Source: Bacillota bacterium (lineage in GTDB: Bacteria; Bacillota; Clostridia; Peptostreptococcales; Anaerovoracaceae). From it: DNA of 27,176 nucleotides. The position numbers and the translations under genes are program-made. Position 1 is the first letter of the stretch; every line of letters begins with the position of its first letter. Of the stretch, positions 7,029-14,211 are shown in pieces. The notes under the pieces are model-generated. The model saw only the letters and a list, made by a program, of their open reading frames with translations, did no database searches and was not told the DNA's origin. The DNA lies in contig JAFZRG010000078.1 of NCBI GenBank assembly GCA_017619985.1, positions 1 through 27,176 on the forward strand, in the 5' to 3' direction.

Positions 7029-8005
7029 AAGATCTCCTTACCGAATAGTTCTTTCTGGATAAAGGCCCACTGGGGCGGGAAAGGCGCTTCCGCCTGCTGC
7101 CCGTTCAGGTAGGCCAGGGGCTCCGGCAGCCCGGTAAAGACCAGACGCCCCGCGTGCAGCAGCTGCGTCGTCAGGCCGGTGCGGTCCGCGATCTGCCTGT
7201 TGACCCTGCGGTCGCCGTATTTCGCGTCGCCGATCAGCGGGTAGCCCGCATCCTTCAGGTGGGCGCGGATCTGGTGGCTGCGCCCGGTGACCAGTTCCAC
7301 CTCGGTCAGCGTAAAGCGTCCGTCCGTATACAGAGGCCGCGCGATGGTCTCGATGACCTTGCCCTCTGCTGCCGTCTCCGGCAGGATGCGCACTTTATTG
7401 GTCTTCTCGTCCTTGAGCAGCCTGTTCTTCAGGTGCAGTTCCTTCTTCAGCTGCCCGCAGACGATCGTATAGTAATATTTCGTAAATCCGCTGTCTTCCG
7501 CCAGCGCCGCGCTCAGGATCCGCAGCGCCTGCGCGTTCTTGCCGAACACCACGAGGCCCGTCGTGTTGCGGTCCAGCCGGTGCACGGGCGAAGGCACGAA
7601 GCTCTTCTCCAACCGGGGCACATAGTCCCCCTTTTCGATCAGATAATCGATCACCTGGTTCGCCAGCGTGTCCTTTTTCTCGCTGCTGTCGCCGTGGACC
7701 AGCAGGCCGAACGGCTTGCAGACGACGAGCACGTTCTCATCCTCATAAGCGGCCGTGAACTGCCGCTTCGGCGCGGACCGGCGCTTTTTCTGCGTGAGCG
7801 CGTCCAGATCCGCATCGGACAGATAGATCTGCAGCACGTCCCCTTCCGCGAGAACGGTCTCCTCCTTCGCCCGCCTGCCGTTGACCTTCACGTCCTTGCG
7901 GACGGCCTTGTACACGAGGCTGAGCGGCGCGTTGCACAGATATTTCTTCAGGAAGCGGTCCAGCCGCTGTCCCGCGTCGTTTGCGGTGATCGTTACTTCT
8001 TTCAT
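7025..8005 (-). CDS. RluA-family RNA pseudouridine synthase with S4 domain
   Basis: Converts specific uridines in rRNA or tRNA to pseudouridine. Residues 1-65 form an S4 RNA-binding domain (AGQRLDRFLKKYL), and residues 85-300 the RluA catalytic domain with the signature HRLDRNTTGL containing catalytic Asp145, VCKPFGLLVH before it, and TGRSHQIRAHL after it. Length (326) is typical of RluC/RluD-like proteins; the exact target cannot be read. The ATG at 8005 matches the expected N-terminus, yet no Shine-Dalgarno precedes it. An extended -10 box (TGG-TATACT) ends 9 nt before the ATG, so the mRNA is probably leaderless. It heads a six-gene operon; the stop overlaps the lepB start by 4 bp. Confidence 0.94.
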   Translation of the reverse strand: MKEVTITANDAGQRLDRFLKKYLCNAPLSLVYKAVRKDVKVNGRRAKEETVLAEGDVLQIYLSDADLDALTQKKRRSAPKRQFTAAYEDENVLVVCKPFGLLVHGDSSEKKDTLANQVIDYLIEKGDYVPRLEKSFVPSPVHRLDRNTTGLVVFGKNAQALRILSAALAEDSGFTKYYYTIVCGQLKKELHLKNRLLKDEKTNKVRILPETAAEGKVIETIARPLYTDGRFTLTEVELVTGRSHQIRAHLKDAGYPLIGDAKYGDRRVNRQIADRTGLTTQLLHAGRLVFTGLPEPLAYLNGQQAEAPFPPQWAFIQKELFGKEIL

Positions 8006-8014
8006 AACTAAATC

Positions 8015-8023
8015 AGTATACCA
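8015..8023 (-). promoter_or_regulatory. Extended -10 promoter, apparently leaderless, of the rluA-lepB-smpB-ybaK-xfp operon
   Basis: The minus strand reads TGG-TATACT, then nine bases (GATTTAGTT), then ATG. Transcription should start 2-4 bases before the start codon. There is no -35 consensus and no ribosome-binding site. Confidence 0.55.
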
Positions 8024-8085
8024 TAAAAGCCCGCTATGTGATAAACTTATTGGTGGTATTGGAATTATACAGAAAGGGGAACAGC

Positions 8086-8610
8086 ATGAAAAAAATCAAG
8101 GATCTGATCTACGACTACAACGATATCTTCGTGGCGCTGCTCATCATCGCAGTCGCGGGCGCGATCATCCTGTGGCGGGTCACGAACATCATGGCCTATC
8201 CGGACTATCTGGCCGGCAAGGAACAGACCCAGTCCGGCGAAGTCGATTTCACCGACGTGGACCTGACCCCGACAGACGTGGATAACTTCAACGAAAACCC
8301 TGAAGACATCGATACGCAGACGCCTGAGGGCGGCGGGAGCGGCGAACAGACGCCGGCGGACGATCCCTCTCAGGAGGACCCGACGCAGACGGCGCAGACC
8401 GACACGGACGGCAATTACATCGTCGAGATCCCGAAAGGATCTTCGGCACTCGGTATCGCAAGGATCCTGAAAAGCCAGGGCATCATCAGCGATGAGGACG
8501 CCTTCATGGAGAAGGTCGAAGAGATGGGCGCGACGATGAAGATGAAATACGGAACCTATAAGATCCCGCAGGGCAGCTCTGCCGAAGAGATCATCAACAT
8601 TCTCATGTAG
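8086..8610 (+). CDS. Membrane-anchored MltG/YceG-like stub protein
   Basis: Predicted 174-residue protein with a cytoplasmic basic start, one transmembrane helix at about 13-30, an Asp/Glu/Pro/Gln-rich low-complexity linker (45-110) and a C-terminal module (111-174: YIVEIPKGSSALGIARILKSQ..., ending YGTYKIPQGSSAEEIINILM). That module matches the LysM-like subdomain of endolytic murein transglycosylase MltG, including the GTYxIxxGxSxxEI signature. The catalytic transglycosylase domain that follows in MltG is missing, so this is likely a peptidoglycan-associated or regulatory relative rather than an enzyme. The start at 8086 is chosen over 8038 because AGAAAGGGG precedes it at suitable spacing and the upstream extension is not protein-like. 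The aldolase gene follows 9 bp later, so the two are probably cotranscribed. Confidence 0.75.
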   Translation: MKKIKDLIYDYNDIFVALLIIAVAGAIILWRVTNIMAYPDYLAGKEQTQSGEVDFTDVDLTPTDVDNFNENPEDIDTQTPEGGGSGEQTPADDPSQEDPTQTAQTDTDGNYIVEIPKGSSALGIARILKSQGIISDEDAFMEKVEEMGATMKMKYGTYKIPQGSSAEEIINILM

Positions 8611-8619
8611 GAGGTAATT

Positions 8620-9549
8620 ATGGCACTCGTAACCACCAAAGAAATGTTCGCGAAGGCGCTGGACAAGGACTATGCGGTCGGAGCCTTCAACGTCAACAAC
8701 ATGGAGATCATCCAGGGCATCGTGGAAGCGGCTCAGGAAGAGAACGCCCCGCTGATCCTGCAGGTCTCGGCAGGCGCCCGCAAATACGCGAAGCCCATCT
8801 ATCTGACGAAGCTGGTGGAAGCAGCCATCGCGGATACGGGTCTGGATATCTGCCTGCATCTGGACCACGGCGAAGACTTCGACATCTGCAAGAAGTGCGT
8901 GGATGACGGCTTCACCTCCGTCATGATCGACGGTTCCAAACACGAGTTCGAAGAGAATATCCGCCTGACCAAGGAAGTCGTGGAATACGCGCACGCGCAC
9001 GGCGTGGTCGTCGAAGCGGAGCTCGGCAAACTGGCCGGCGTGGAGGACAACATCAAAGTCGACGCCCGCAACGCCACGTTCACCGTGCCCGAAGAAGCGG
9101 CCGAATTCGTCGCCCGCACCGGCGTCGATTCGTTGGCCGTCGCGATCGGCACCAGCCACGGCGCCTACAAGTTCAAGGGAACGCCGTATCTGGACTTCGA
9201 GAGACTGGAAGAGATCCACAAGCTGATCCCGGACACCCCGCTCGTGCTCCACGGCGCATCCACCGTCCTGCCCGAATTCGTTGCCCGCTGCAACGAGTAC
9301 GGCGGCAACATTCCCGGCGCCCAGGGCGTGCCCGAAGACATGATCCTCGAGGCGGTCAAGCACGGCGTCTGCAAGGTGAACATCGACACCGACCTGCGTC
9401 TGGCCATGACCGCGGAGATCCGCCGCCACTTCATCGAGCATCCCGAAGATTTCGACCCCAGAAAGTATCTGGGACCGGCCAGGGACGCCATCAAGCGCAT
9501 GGTGCAGCATAAGATCCGCAACGTGCTGAACGCCAGCGGCCAGAGATAA
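8620..9549 (+). CDS. fba: Class II fructose-1,6-bisphosphate aldolase
   Basis: Zinc-dependent glycolytic and gluconeogenic enzyme interconverting fructose 1,6-bisphosphate with dihydroxyacetone phosphate and glyceraldehyde 3-phosphate. The 309-residue protein shows the class II pattern: GAFNVNNMEIIQ at 21-32, HLDHGED with catalytic Asp82 and zinc ligand His83, VEAELGKLAG at 131-140, AIGTSHGAYKF with His180, and VLHGAS with His211. An ideal GGAGG site precedes the ATG. The gene follows the MltG-like stub by 9 bp and is followed by a strong hairpin plus T-tract at 9570-9608. Related KbaY/GatY tagatose-bisphosphate aldolases share the fold; the glycolytic neighbours favour fructose bisphosphate. 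Confidence 0.95.
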   Translation: MALVTTKEMFAKALDKDYAVGAFNVNNMEIIQGIVEAAQEENAPLILQVSAGARKYAKPIYLTKLVEAAIADTGLDICLHLDHGEDFDICKKCVDDGFTSVMIDGSKHEFEENIRLTKEVVEYAHAHGVVVEAELGKLAGVEDNIKVDARNATFTVPEEAAEFVARTGVDSLAVAIGTSHGAYKFKGTPYLDFERLEEIHKLIPDTPLVLHGASTVLPEFVARCNEYGGNIPGAQGVPEDMILEAVKHGVCKVNIDTDLRLAMTAEIRRHFIEHPEDFDPRKYLGPARDAIKRMVQHKIRNVLNASGQR

Positions 9550-9569
9550 GAAAAACTTGCATTATTTCC

Positions 9570-9608
9570 AAAATATGGTATCCTGCAACTATGGATACCA
9601 TATTTTTT
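9570..9608 (+). terminator. Intrinsic terminator of fba overlapping the next gene's start codon
   Basis: A perfect 14-bp inverted repeat (9570-9583 and 9593-9606, arm AAAATATGGTATCC) with a 9-nt loop is followed by a run of six T (9603-9608). The ATG of the prepilin peptidase gene (9591-9593) sits at the loop edge, so the fold would hide that start and also end most aldolase transcripts. Confidence 0.75.
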
Positions 9609-10037
9609 ATTTGGACGATATTCTGGCTTGCACGGATCTCGATCGAAGACGCCCGCAACTATATCATCCCCAACCGATATACCCTCGCCATCCTGCTCGC
9701 GGCGCCTTTCCTGAGTGCAGCGCCGCTGGGCATGCGATTGCTTGCTGCCCTGCTGCCCGCTGTCCTCATCCCTCTGATGGGCATGGGCGACATCAAACTC
9801 TACGCCGCGCTCGGTTTCTGCCTCGGGCCCCGTCCTCTGCTGCAGATCGCCTGCGTTTCCCTGCTGGCCGGAGGCGTCTATGCCGGCGCGCTCGTCCTGC
9901 TGAAAAAGGCAAAGAAAAAGGACCGAATCGCGTTCGGTCCTTTTATCGCTTTGTCTGCAGGTCTCGTTCTCTTTTCGGACTATTTCGCGTCGACTTCGCC
10001 CATGTGCGCGATCAGTCTCAGCATGTTCGCGGTATAA
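9591..10037 (+). CDS. Small A24-type prepilin peptidase
   Basis: Predicted 148-residue polytopic membrane aspartyl protease that would cleave type IV prepilin or similar leader peptides. Both catalytic signatures are present: Asp20 in EDARNYIIPN and the GMGD motif with Asp67, followed by IKLYAALG. FGPFIALS at 115-122 is a conserved C-terminal feature. It is the short form, lacking the N-terminal zinc/methyltransferase domain, as in CpaA/TadV proteins. No pilin or secretion ATPase gene lies in the window. The ATG sits inside the aldolase terminator hairpin with no clear Shine-Dalgarno, and a second terminator lies inside the gene at codons 109-118. The last 18 or so residues are antisense to the end of gap and look non-native. 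Expression is therefore doubtful, although the protein motifs are intact. Confidence 0.82.
   Translation: MDTIFFIWTIFWLARISIEDARNYIIPNRYTLAILLAAPFLSAAPLGMRLLAALLPAVLIPLMGMGDIKLYAALGFCLGPRPLLQIACVSLLAGGVYAGALVLLKKAKKKDRIAFGPFIALSAGLVLFSDYFASTSPMCAISLSMFAV
9916..9944. terminator. Bidirectional terminator of gap, inside the prepilin peptidase gene
   Basis: A perfect 12-bp inverted repeat (AAAAGGACCGAA, loop TCGCG, TTCGGTCCTTTT) carries an A-run on one side and a T-run on the other. On the minus strand it lies 36 nt past the gap stop codon and is followed by T5CT3. On the plus strand it encodes the conserved DRIAFGP segment of the prepilin peptidase. Confidence 0.75.
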
Positions 10038-10999
10038 CCCCACTCGTTGTCGTAGAAGGCCACGAGCTTGAACCAGTATTCGTTCAGTTCGATGCCCATG
10101 CGCGCGTCGAAGCAGGTCGGAGCGGAATTGCCGATGAAGTCGGAAGAAACGAGGTCTTCGTCCACATATTCGACAACGCCCTTCAGATAAGTCTCGGAAG
10201 CTTCCTTCATCTTCTTGCAGATGTCTTCATAGCTCGTCGGCTTCTCCAGCTTGACGTTCAGGTCGACGACGGAGGCGTCAGCGACAGGCACTCTGTAGGA
10301 GATGCCGGTCAGCTTGCCCTTGATCGCGGGGATGACGAGTCCGACAGCCTTCGCAGCGCCGGTCGTGCTCGGGATGATGTTGCCGAAAACGGAACGGCCG
10401 GCTCTCCAGTCCTTCACGGACTTGGCGTCGACGGTCTTCTGCTTCGAAGTCGCAGCGTGGATCGTGGACATGAAGCCGTTCTCGATGCCGTACGCATCCT
10501 GCAGCACCTTGCACATAGGTGCCAGGCAGTTCGTGGTGCAGCTCGCGGCGGACACGATGTCCATGGAGCTGTCGTATTCCTCGTGGTTGACGCCGTAGAC
10601 GAACGTCGGGGTGACCTTATCCTTGGCGGGAGCGGACATGATGACCTTCTTCGCGCCGCCGATCATGTGGGCCTTCGCGTCTTCCGTCTTCAGATAGACG
10701 CCGGTCGCGTCGATGATGTACTCTGCGCCGAGCTTGGCCCAGGGGATCTTGGTCGCGTCGCCTTCGCTGTAGACGAGGATCTTCTTGCCGTTGACGATCA
10801 TGCCGTCTTCCGCCTTTTCAACTGTGCCCTGGAAGCGGCCGAAGACCGTGTCATACTTGAGCATGTAGATCATGTAGTCGATGTCCGCTTCGCGCTTCGC
10901 GATCGCCACGACGTCGAACACTTCGGGCTGCTGCATCGCGATGCGCAGCGCGATGCTGCCGATGCGGCCAAAACCATTGATTCCTAATTTAACAGCCAT
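9980..10999 (-). CDS. gap: Type I glyceraldehyde-3-phosphate dehydrogenase, possibly NADP-preferring
   Basis: Phosphorylating GAPDH converting glyceraldehyde 3-phosphate to 1,3-bisphosphoglycerate. The 339-residue protein has the Rossmann start GINGFGRIG, catalytic Cys154 in SAASCTTNCLAP, its partner His181 in STIHAATSKQK, and NIIPSTTGAAKAVG. The segment after the second beta strand reads VVAIAKREADIDYM where E. coli has VAINDLLDADYM. The Asp that binds the adenosine ribose of NAD+ is thus replaced by Ala/Lys with an Arg next to it, and the Pro188 equivalent is Lys (VDAKSVKDW). These changes suggest altered coenzyme choice. GGAGG precedes the ATG, 10 bp after trmB, with no obvious promoter of its own. 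The gene may be the last of the ecf-trmB operon, or be driven from inside trmB. Confidence 0.95.
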   Translation of the reverse strand: MAVKLGINGFGRIGSIALRIAMQQPEVFDVVAIAKREADIDYMIYMLKYDTVFGRFQGTVEKAEDGMIVNGKKILVYSEGDATKIPWAKLGAEYIIDATGVYLKTEDAKAHMIGGAKKVIMSAPAKDKVTPTFVYGVNHEEYDSSMDIVSAASCTTNCLAPMCKVLQDAYGIENGFMSTIHAATSKQKTVDAKSVKDWRAGRSVFGNIIPSTTGAAKAVGLVIPAIKGKLTGISYRVPVADASVVDLNVKLEKPTSYEDICKKMKEASETYLKGVVEYVDEDLVSSDFIGNSAPTCFDARMGIELNEYWFKLVAFYDNEWGYTANMLRLIAHMGEVDAK

Positions 11000-11009
11000 T
11001 TTTTCCTCC

Positions 11010-11657
11010 TTATCGTTTCAGGACTGCCTGCAGGCAGTTGATTGACTTGCCTTTCGCGGAAAATTTAAGTTCATATTCAGTCTCCACGTTCCGCGCAGCG
11101 TAGGGACTGTGGTGCAGGTCGCGCGTGACCCAGCGGATCAGCAGCCCGCGGCTGCGGATCTCGTCCAGGGAAAACGCGAACAGAGCATCGTTATCCGTTT
11201 TGAACTGCAGCACCGCCCCGTCCGCGGCGCAGGCTTCGTAAGCGGCCAGCTTGTTTCTGTGGGTCAGCCGGCGCTTGGCGTTGCGTGCCTTCGGCCAGGG
11301 ATCGCTGAAATTCAGATAGATCCCGTCCAGTTCTCCTTCGGCGAAGAAGTCCCGGGCGTCCTCTATGTACTCCATTATAACAAGAAGATTCGAAAGATTC
11401 CAATCTTTTGCTTTCTGAAGGATGCGTACATTGATCTTTGCGCCGCCCTCGACCGCCAGGAAGTTGACGTCCGGGTGCAGGCGGGCCATCTCGCAGATGA
11501 ATCTGCCCTTTCCCGAACCGATCTCCACATATAACGGGAGCGACGGATCCGCAAAGAGTTTCCGCCAGCTGCCTTTATGCGTTTTGGGGTCCTTCACGGC
11601 CCACGCATCGCAGGCCGCCAGGAGCATATCCAGATTTTTGACTTTTCTCTGTCTCAT
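11010..11657 (-). CDS. trmB: tRNA (guanine-N7-)-methyltransferase
   Basis: Methylates G46 in the variable loop of tRNAs using S-adenosylmethionine. The 215-residue protein has the SAM-binding motif VEIGSGKGRF at 44-53 and the TrmB signature NFSDPWPKARNAKRRLTH at 116-133. The end (NVETEYELKFSAKGKSI) also matches the family. The start codon directly follows the ecfT stop (TAG-ATG) with no separate Shine-Dalgarno, so translation is probably by re-initiation. Position between ecfT and gap is a chance operon partnership as far as function can be judged. Length is normal. Confidence 0.96.
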   Translation of the reverse strand: MRQRKVKNLDMLLAACDAWAVKDPKTHKGSWRKLFADPSLPLYVEIGSGKGRFICEMARLHPDVNFLAVEGGAKINVRILQKAKDWNLSNLLVIMEYIEDARDFFAEGELDGIYLNFSDPWPKARNAKRRLTHRNKLAAYEACAADGAVLQFKTDNDALFAFSLDEIRSRGLLIRWVTRDLHHSPYAARNVETEYELKFSAKGKSINCLQAVLKR

Positions 11658-12467
11658 CTAAAACAGCGGCAGCCGGCTGATGGCGATGACCGCGGCGAAA
11701 TACAGGACGATCACGACGGCGGCGGCTCTGTCCAGCCCGGTGAAGGCCATGCCGTTCATGCGGGTGCGGCCGTCTCCGCCCCGATAGCAGCGGGCTTCCA
11801 TGGCCATGGCCAGGTCGGCCGCGATGCGGAACGCGCTCACGAACAGGGGCACGAGCAGAGGGATCAGGCCCTTGGCGCGCTCGCGCAGGTTGCCGCTCTC
11901 GAAATCCGCGCCTCTCGCAGTCTGCGCTTTCATGATCTTGTCGGTCTCATCGAGCAGCGTCGGGATGAAGCGCAGCGCGATGGTCATCATCATGGCCAAT
12001 TCGTGGGACGGCAGGCCCAGTTTCGCCAGCGGCGAGAACAGGCGCTCCATGCCGTCGGTCATGGCGACGGGTTTCGTCGTGAGGGTCAGCAGCGAGGAGC
12101 CGAAGATGAGCATCACGAGGCGGATCGCCATGAAGGCGGCGCGGTAGATGCCCTCCCGGGCGATCTTCAGGATGCCGAACTGCCAGATGGGCGTTCCGGG
12201 GGTCATGAACAGGTTGATGACCGCAGTGAATATGATCAGGAACATGACGGCCTTCAGGCCGCGCGCCATGAATTTGAACGGTACGCCGGACAGCTTGACG
12301 ACGACGGCCAGACAGAGCGCGCAGAACAGGAATCCGGTAAAATTTTTCACGACGAACAGCGACACGAGGAAAAGGACCGTGCCGATGAGTTTCGTGCGGG
12401 GATCCAGACGGTGGACGACGGAATCTCCGGGATAATATTGTCCGAGCGTGATGTCTTTGAGCGCCAT
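11658..12467 (-). CDS. ecfT: ECF transporter transmembrane component EcfT
   Basis: Membrane scaffold of the energy-coupling factor module; it joins the two ATPases to exchangeable substrate-binding S-components for vitamins and metals. The 269-residue protein begins ITLGQYYPGDSVVHRLDPRTKLIG, a classic EcfT opening, has several hydrophobic helices, and ends with two long coupling helices carrying QTARGAD (about 189-195) and MEARCYRGG (about 232-240). These correspond to the two Ala-Arg-Gly type motifs that contact the ATPases. The second reads ARC rather than ARG, a mild variation. The start codon follows the ecfA2 stop directly (TAA-ATG). No S-component is encoded in the window, as expected for a shared (group II) module. 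Confidence 0.95.
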   Translation of the reverse strand: MALKDITLGQYYPGDSVVHRLDPRTKLIGTVLFLVSLFVVKNFTGFLFCALCLAVVVKLSGVPFKFMARGLKAVMFLIIFTAVINLFMTPGTPIWQFGILKIAREGIYRAAFMAIRLVMLIFGSSLLTLTTKPVAMTDGMERLFSPLAKLGLPSHELAMMMTIALRFIPTLLDETDKIMKAQTARGADFESGNLRERAKGLIPLLVPLFVSAFRIAADLAMAMEARCYRGGDGRTRMNGMAFTGLDRAAAVVIVLYFAAVIAISRLPLF

Positions 12468-13316
12468 TTATCGTAAAGCTTTTACTATCTCGTCCGCGGC
12501 TTCGTCTTCGTCGAAGATGTCTGTGCGGACGTTCAAACCTTTCTCTTTTAGGAGGGCCAGCAGTTCGGAAGAGGACGGGGCGGAAAGGCCGATGGCGTGG
12601 AGTTCCTCTCTGCGGGAGAACACTTCCTTCGGCGTGCCGTCCATCGCCAGATGACCCTTGTCCAGGACGAGGATGCGGTCCGCGAGGCGCGCCGCATCGT
12701 CCATGTTGTGGCTGACGAGCAGGATGGTCAGGCCGCGCTCTCTGTGGATGCGGCATACCATGTCCAGGATGTCCTTATGCCCCTTGGGATCGAGCCCTGC
12801 GGTCGGTTCGTCCAGGATGAGCACCTGCGGTTCCATGGCGAGCACGCCCGCGATGGCGACCCTGCGCTTCTCGCCGCCGGACAGTTCGAATGGCGAGACG
12901 GGTCCTTTGACGTCGGGGTCGATGCCGACGAGTTTCAGGGCTTCGACCGCCTTTGCTTCGCATTCCTCCGGGCTGAACCCGTAGTTCTTCGGTCCGAAGC
13001 ACACGTCCTTCAGGACGGTCTCTTCGAACAGCTGATACTCCGGATACTGGAACACCAGGCCGACTTTCCTGCGGGCTTCCCGGGCCTCCTTCGTCTTTTC
13101 ATTGATATCGACGCCATCCGCCAGCACCCGGCCGTGCGTGGGCTTCATCAGGCCGTTCAGGTGCATGAGCAGCGTGGACTTGCCGCTGCCCGTGTGGCCG
13201 ATGACCGCGGCGAACTCGCCGCTCTCCACGGTAAAGCTGACGCCTTCCAGCGCCACGGATTCGAACGGCATGCCTTCGCTGTAGATGTATCCGAGATCTC
13301 TGACTTCTATCCGCAT
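12468..13316 (-). CDS. ecfA2: ECF transporter ATP-binding protein EcfA2
   Basis: One of two ATPases powering ECF importers. From the ATG at 13316 the protein is 282 residues, with Walker A GHTGSGKST (40-48), Q-loop FQYPEYQLFEETV, signature LSGGEKRR (145-152), Walker B LILDEPTAGLDP and the switch His in LVSHNMDD. The LSGGEKRRVAIAG form and LFEETV are typical of EcfA2. I prefer ATG 13316 to the GTG at 13322 because GGAG lies 5 nt upstream of the ATG. The gene overlaps ecfA1 by 10 bp and directly abuts ecfT. The C-terminal segment (about 215-282) matches the EcfA dimerisation region. Confidence 0.95.
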   Translation of the reverse strand: MRIEVRDLGYIYSEGMPFESVALEGVSFTVESGEFAAVIGHTGSGKSTLLMHLNGLMKPTHGRVLADGVDINEKTKEAREARRKVGLVFQYPEYQLFEETVLKDVCFGPKNYGFSPEECEAKAVEALKLVGIDPDVKGPVSPFELSGGEKRRVAIAGVLAMEPQVLILDEPTAGLDPKGHKDILDMVCRIHRERGLTILLVSHNMDDAARLADRILVLDKGHLAMDGTPKEVFSRREELHAIGLSAPSSSELLALLKEKGLNVRTDIFDEDEAADEIVKALR

Positions 13317-14188
13317 AGACACTCCGCCAGCCTTTCCGAAGTAATGATGCCTTCCGGCAGAGCGACGCCCCGCGCGGCGAGCTTCGCTGCCATGGACGCG
13401 CCGAAGGGCATCTGCAGATTCAGAGAATTCAGCTTCTCCGCATGGGCAAAGAGCTTGTCCGGGCTTTCGTCCAGGACGGGCTTCCCCTGATCCATCACGA
13501 TGATGCGGTCCGCCTGGGCGGCCTCCTCCATGAAGTGCGTGATCAGGATGACGGTCTTCCCCTGCTCATGCAGGCCGCGGATGATGTTCAGGATCTCCCT
13601 GCGGCCGGACGGATCCAGCATGGCCGTCGGCTCGTCGAACACGATGCATTCCGGCTGCATGGCCAATACGCCCGCGATCGCGACGCGCTGTTTCTGGCCG
13701 CCGGACAGCAGATGGGGGCCTTTCTTGCGGAATTCGTACATGCCGACCGCCTTCAGGGATTCGTCCACCCTGCGGCGGATCTCGGAAGGCTCCACGCCGA
13801 GGTTCTCCGGGCCGAACGCCACGTCGTCCTCCACGACGGAGGAGACGAGCTGGTTGTCCGGGTTCTGGAACACCATGCCGCAGCGGCGGCGGATCTCCCA
13901 GGTGTTGTCCGGGTCAGCCGTGGACATGCCGCACACGGTCACCTCACCGGAAGTTGGCAGGAGCAGCGCGTTCAGATGCTTGGCCAGCGTGGATTTGCCG
14001 GAACCGTTGCTGCCGACGACCGCGACAAAACTGCCGCGCTCGATGTCGAGCGTGACCCCGTCCAGCGCCATGCGCTTCTCCGAGTGCTTCATGGTGACGT
14101 CCGTGTCGGTGTTCAGCGAGCCGTCCTCGTTCTCGGTATAGTACGAAAAGCTGACGTCCTTCAGTTGTATGACCGTCTCTTTGCTCAT
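13307..14188 (-). CDS. ecfA1: ECF transporter ATP-binding protein EcfA1
   Basis: First ATPase of the ECF module, 293 residues. It has Walker A GSNGSGKST (59-67), Q-loop FQNPDNQLVSSVVEDD, signature LLSGGQKQR (160-168), Walker B CIVFDEPTAMLDP (181-193) and the switch His in LITHFMEEA. FQNPDNQ and LSGGQKQRVAIAG are characteristic of EcfA1. An acidic/polar insert at residues 18-38 lengthens the loop before the conserved aromatic region. It leads the ecfA1-ecfA2-ecfT-trmB(-gap) operon. No Shine-Dalgarno precedes the ATG; an extended -10 box (TGA-TATAAT) ends 9 nt upstream, so the transcript is likely leaderless. The upstream amidohydrolase gene ends 23 bp before it on the same strand and could also read through. 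Confidence 0.95.
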   Translation of the reverse strand: MSKETVIQLKDVSFSYYTENEDGSLNTDTDVTMKHSEKRMALDGVTLDIERGSFVAVVGSNGSGKSTLAKHLNALLLPTSGEVTVCGMSTADPDNTWEIRRRCGMVFQNPDNQLVSSVVEDDVAFGPENLGVEPSEIRRRVDESLKAVGMYEFRKKGPHLLSGGQKQRVAIAGVLAMQPECIVFDEPTAMLDPSGRREILNIIRGLHEQGKTVILITHFMEEAAQADRIIVMDQGKPVLDESPDKLFAHAEKLNSLNLQMPFGASMAAKLAARGVALPEGIITSERLAECLCG

Positions 14189-14197
14189 AACTTTTAT

Positions 14198-14206
14198 ATT
14201 ATATCA
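14198..14206 (-). promoter_or_regulatory. Extended -10 promoter, apparently leaderless, of the ecf operon
   Basis: The minus strand reads TGA-TATAAT, then nine bases (ATAAAAGTT), then the ecfA1 ATG. The spacing is identical to the rluA-like promoter and no ribosome-binding site is present. It lies in the 23-bp gap after the ytcJ-like gene. Confidence 0.55.
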
Positions 14207-14211
14207 AAGAA

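Noticed and set aside
8065..9510. A 481-codon open frame on the minus strand
   Set aside because: Antisense to the MltG-like stub and the aldolase, both with ribosome sites and known motifs.
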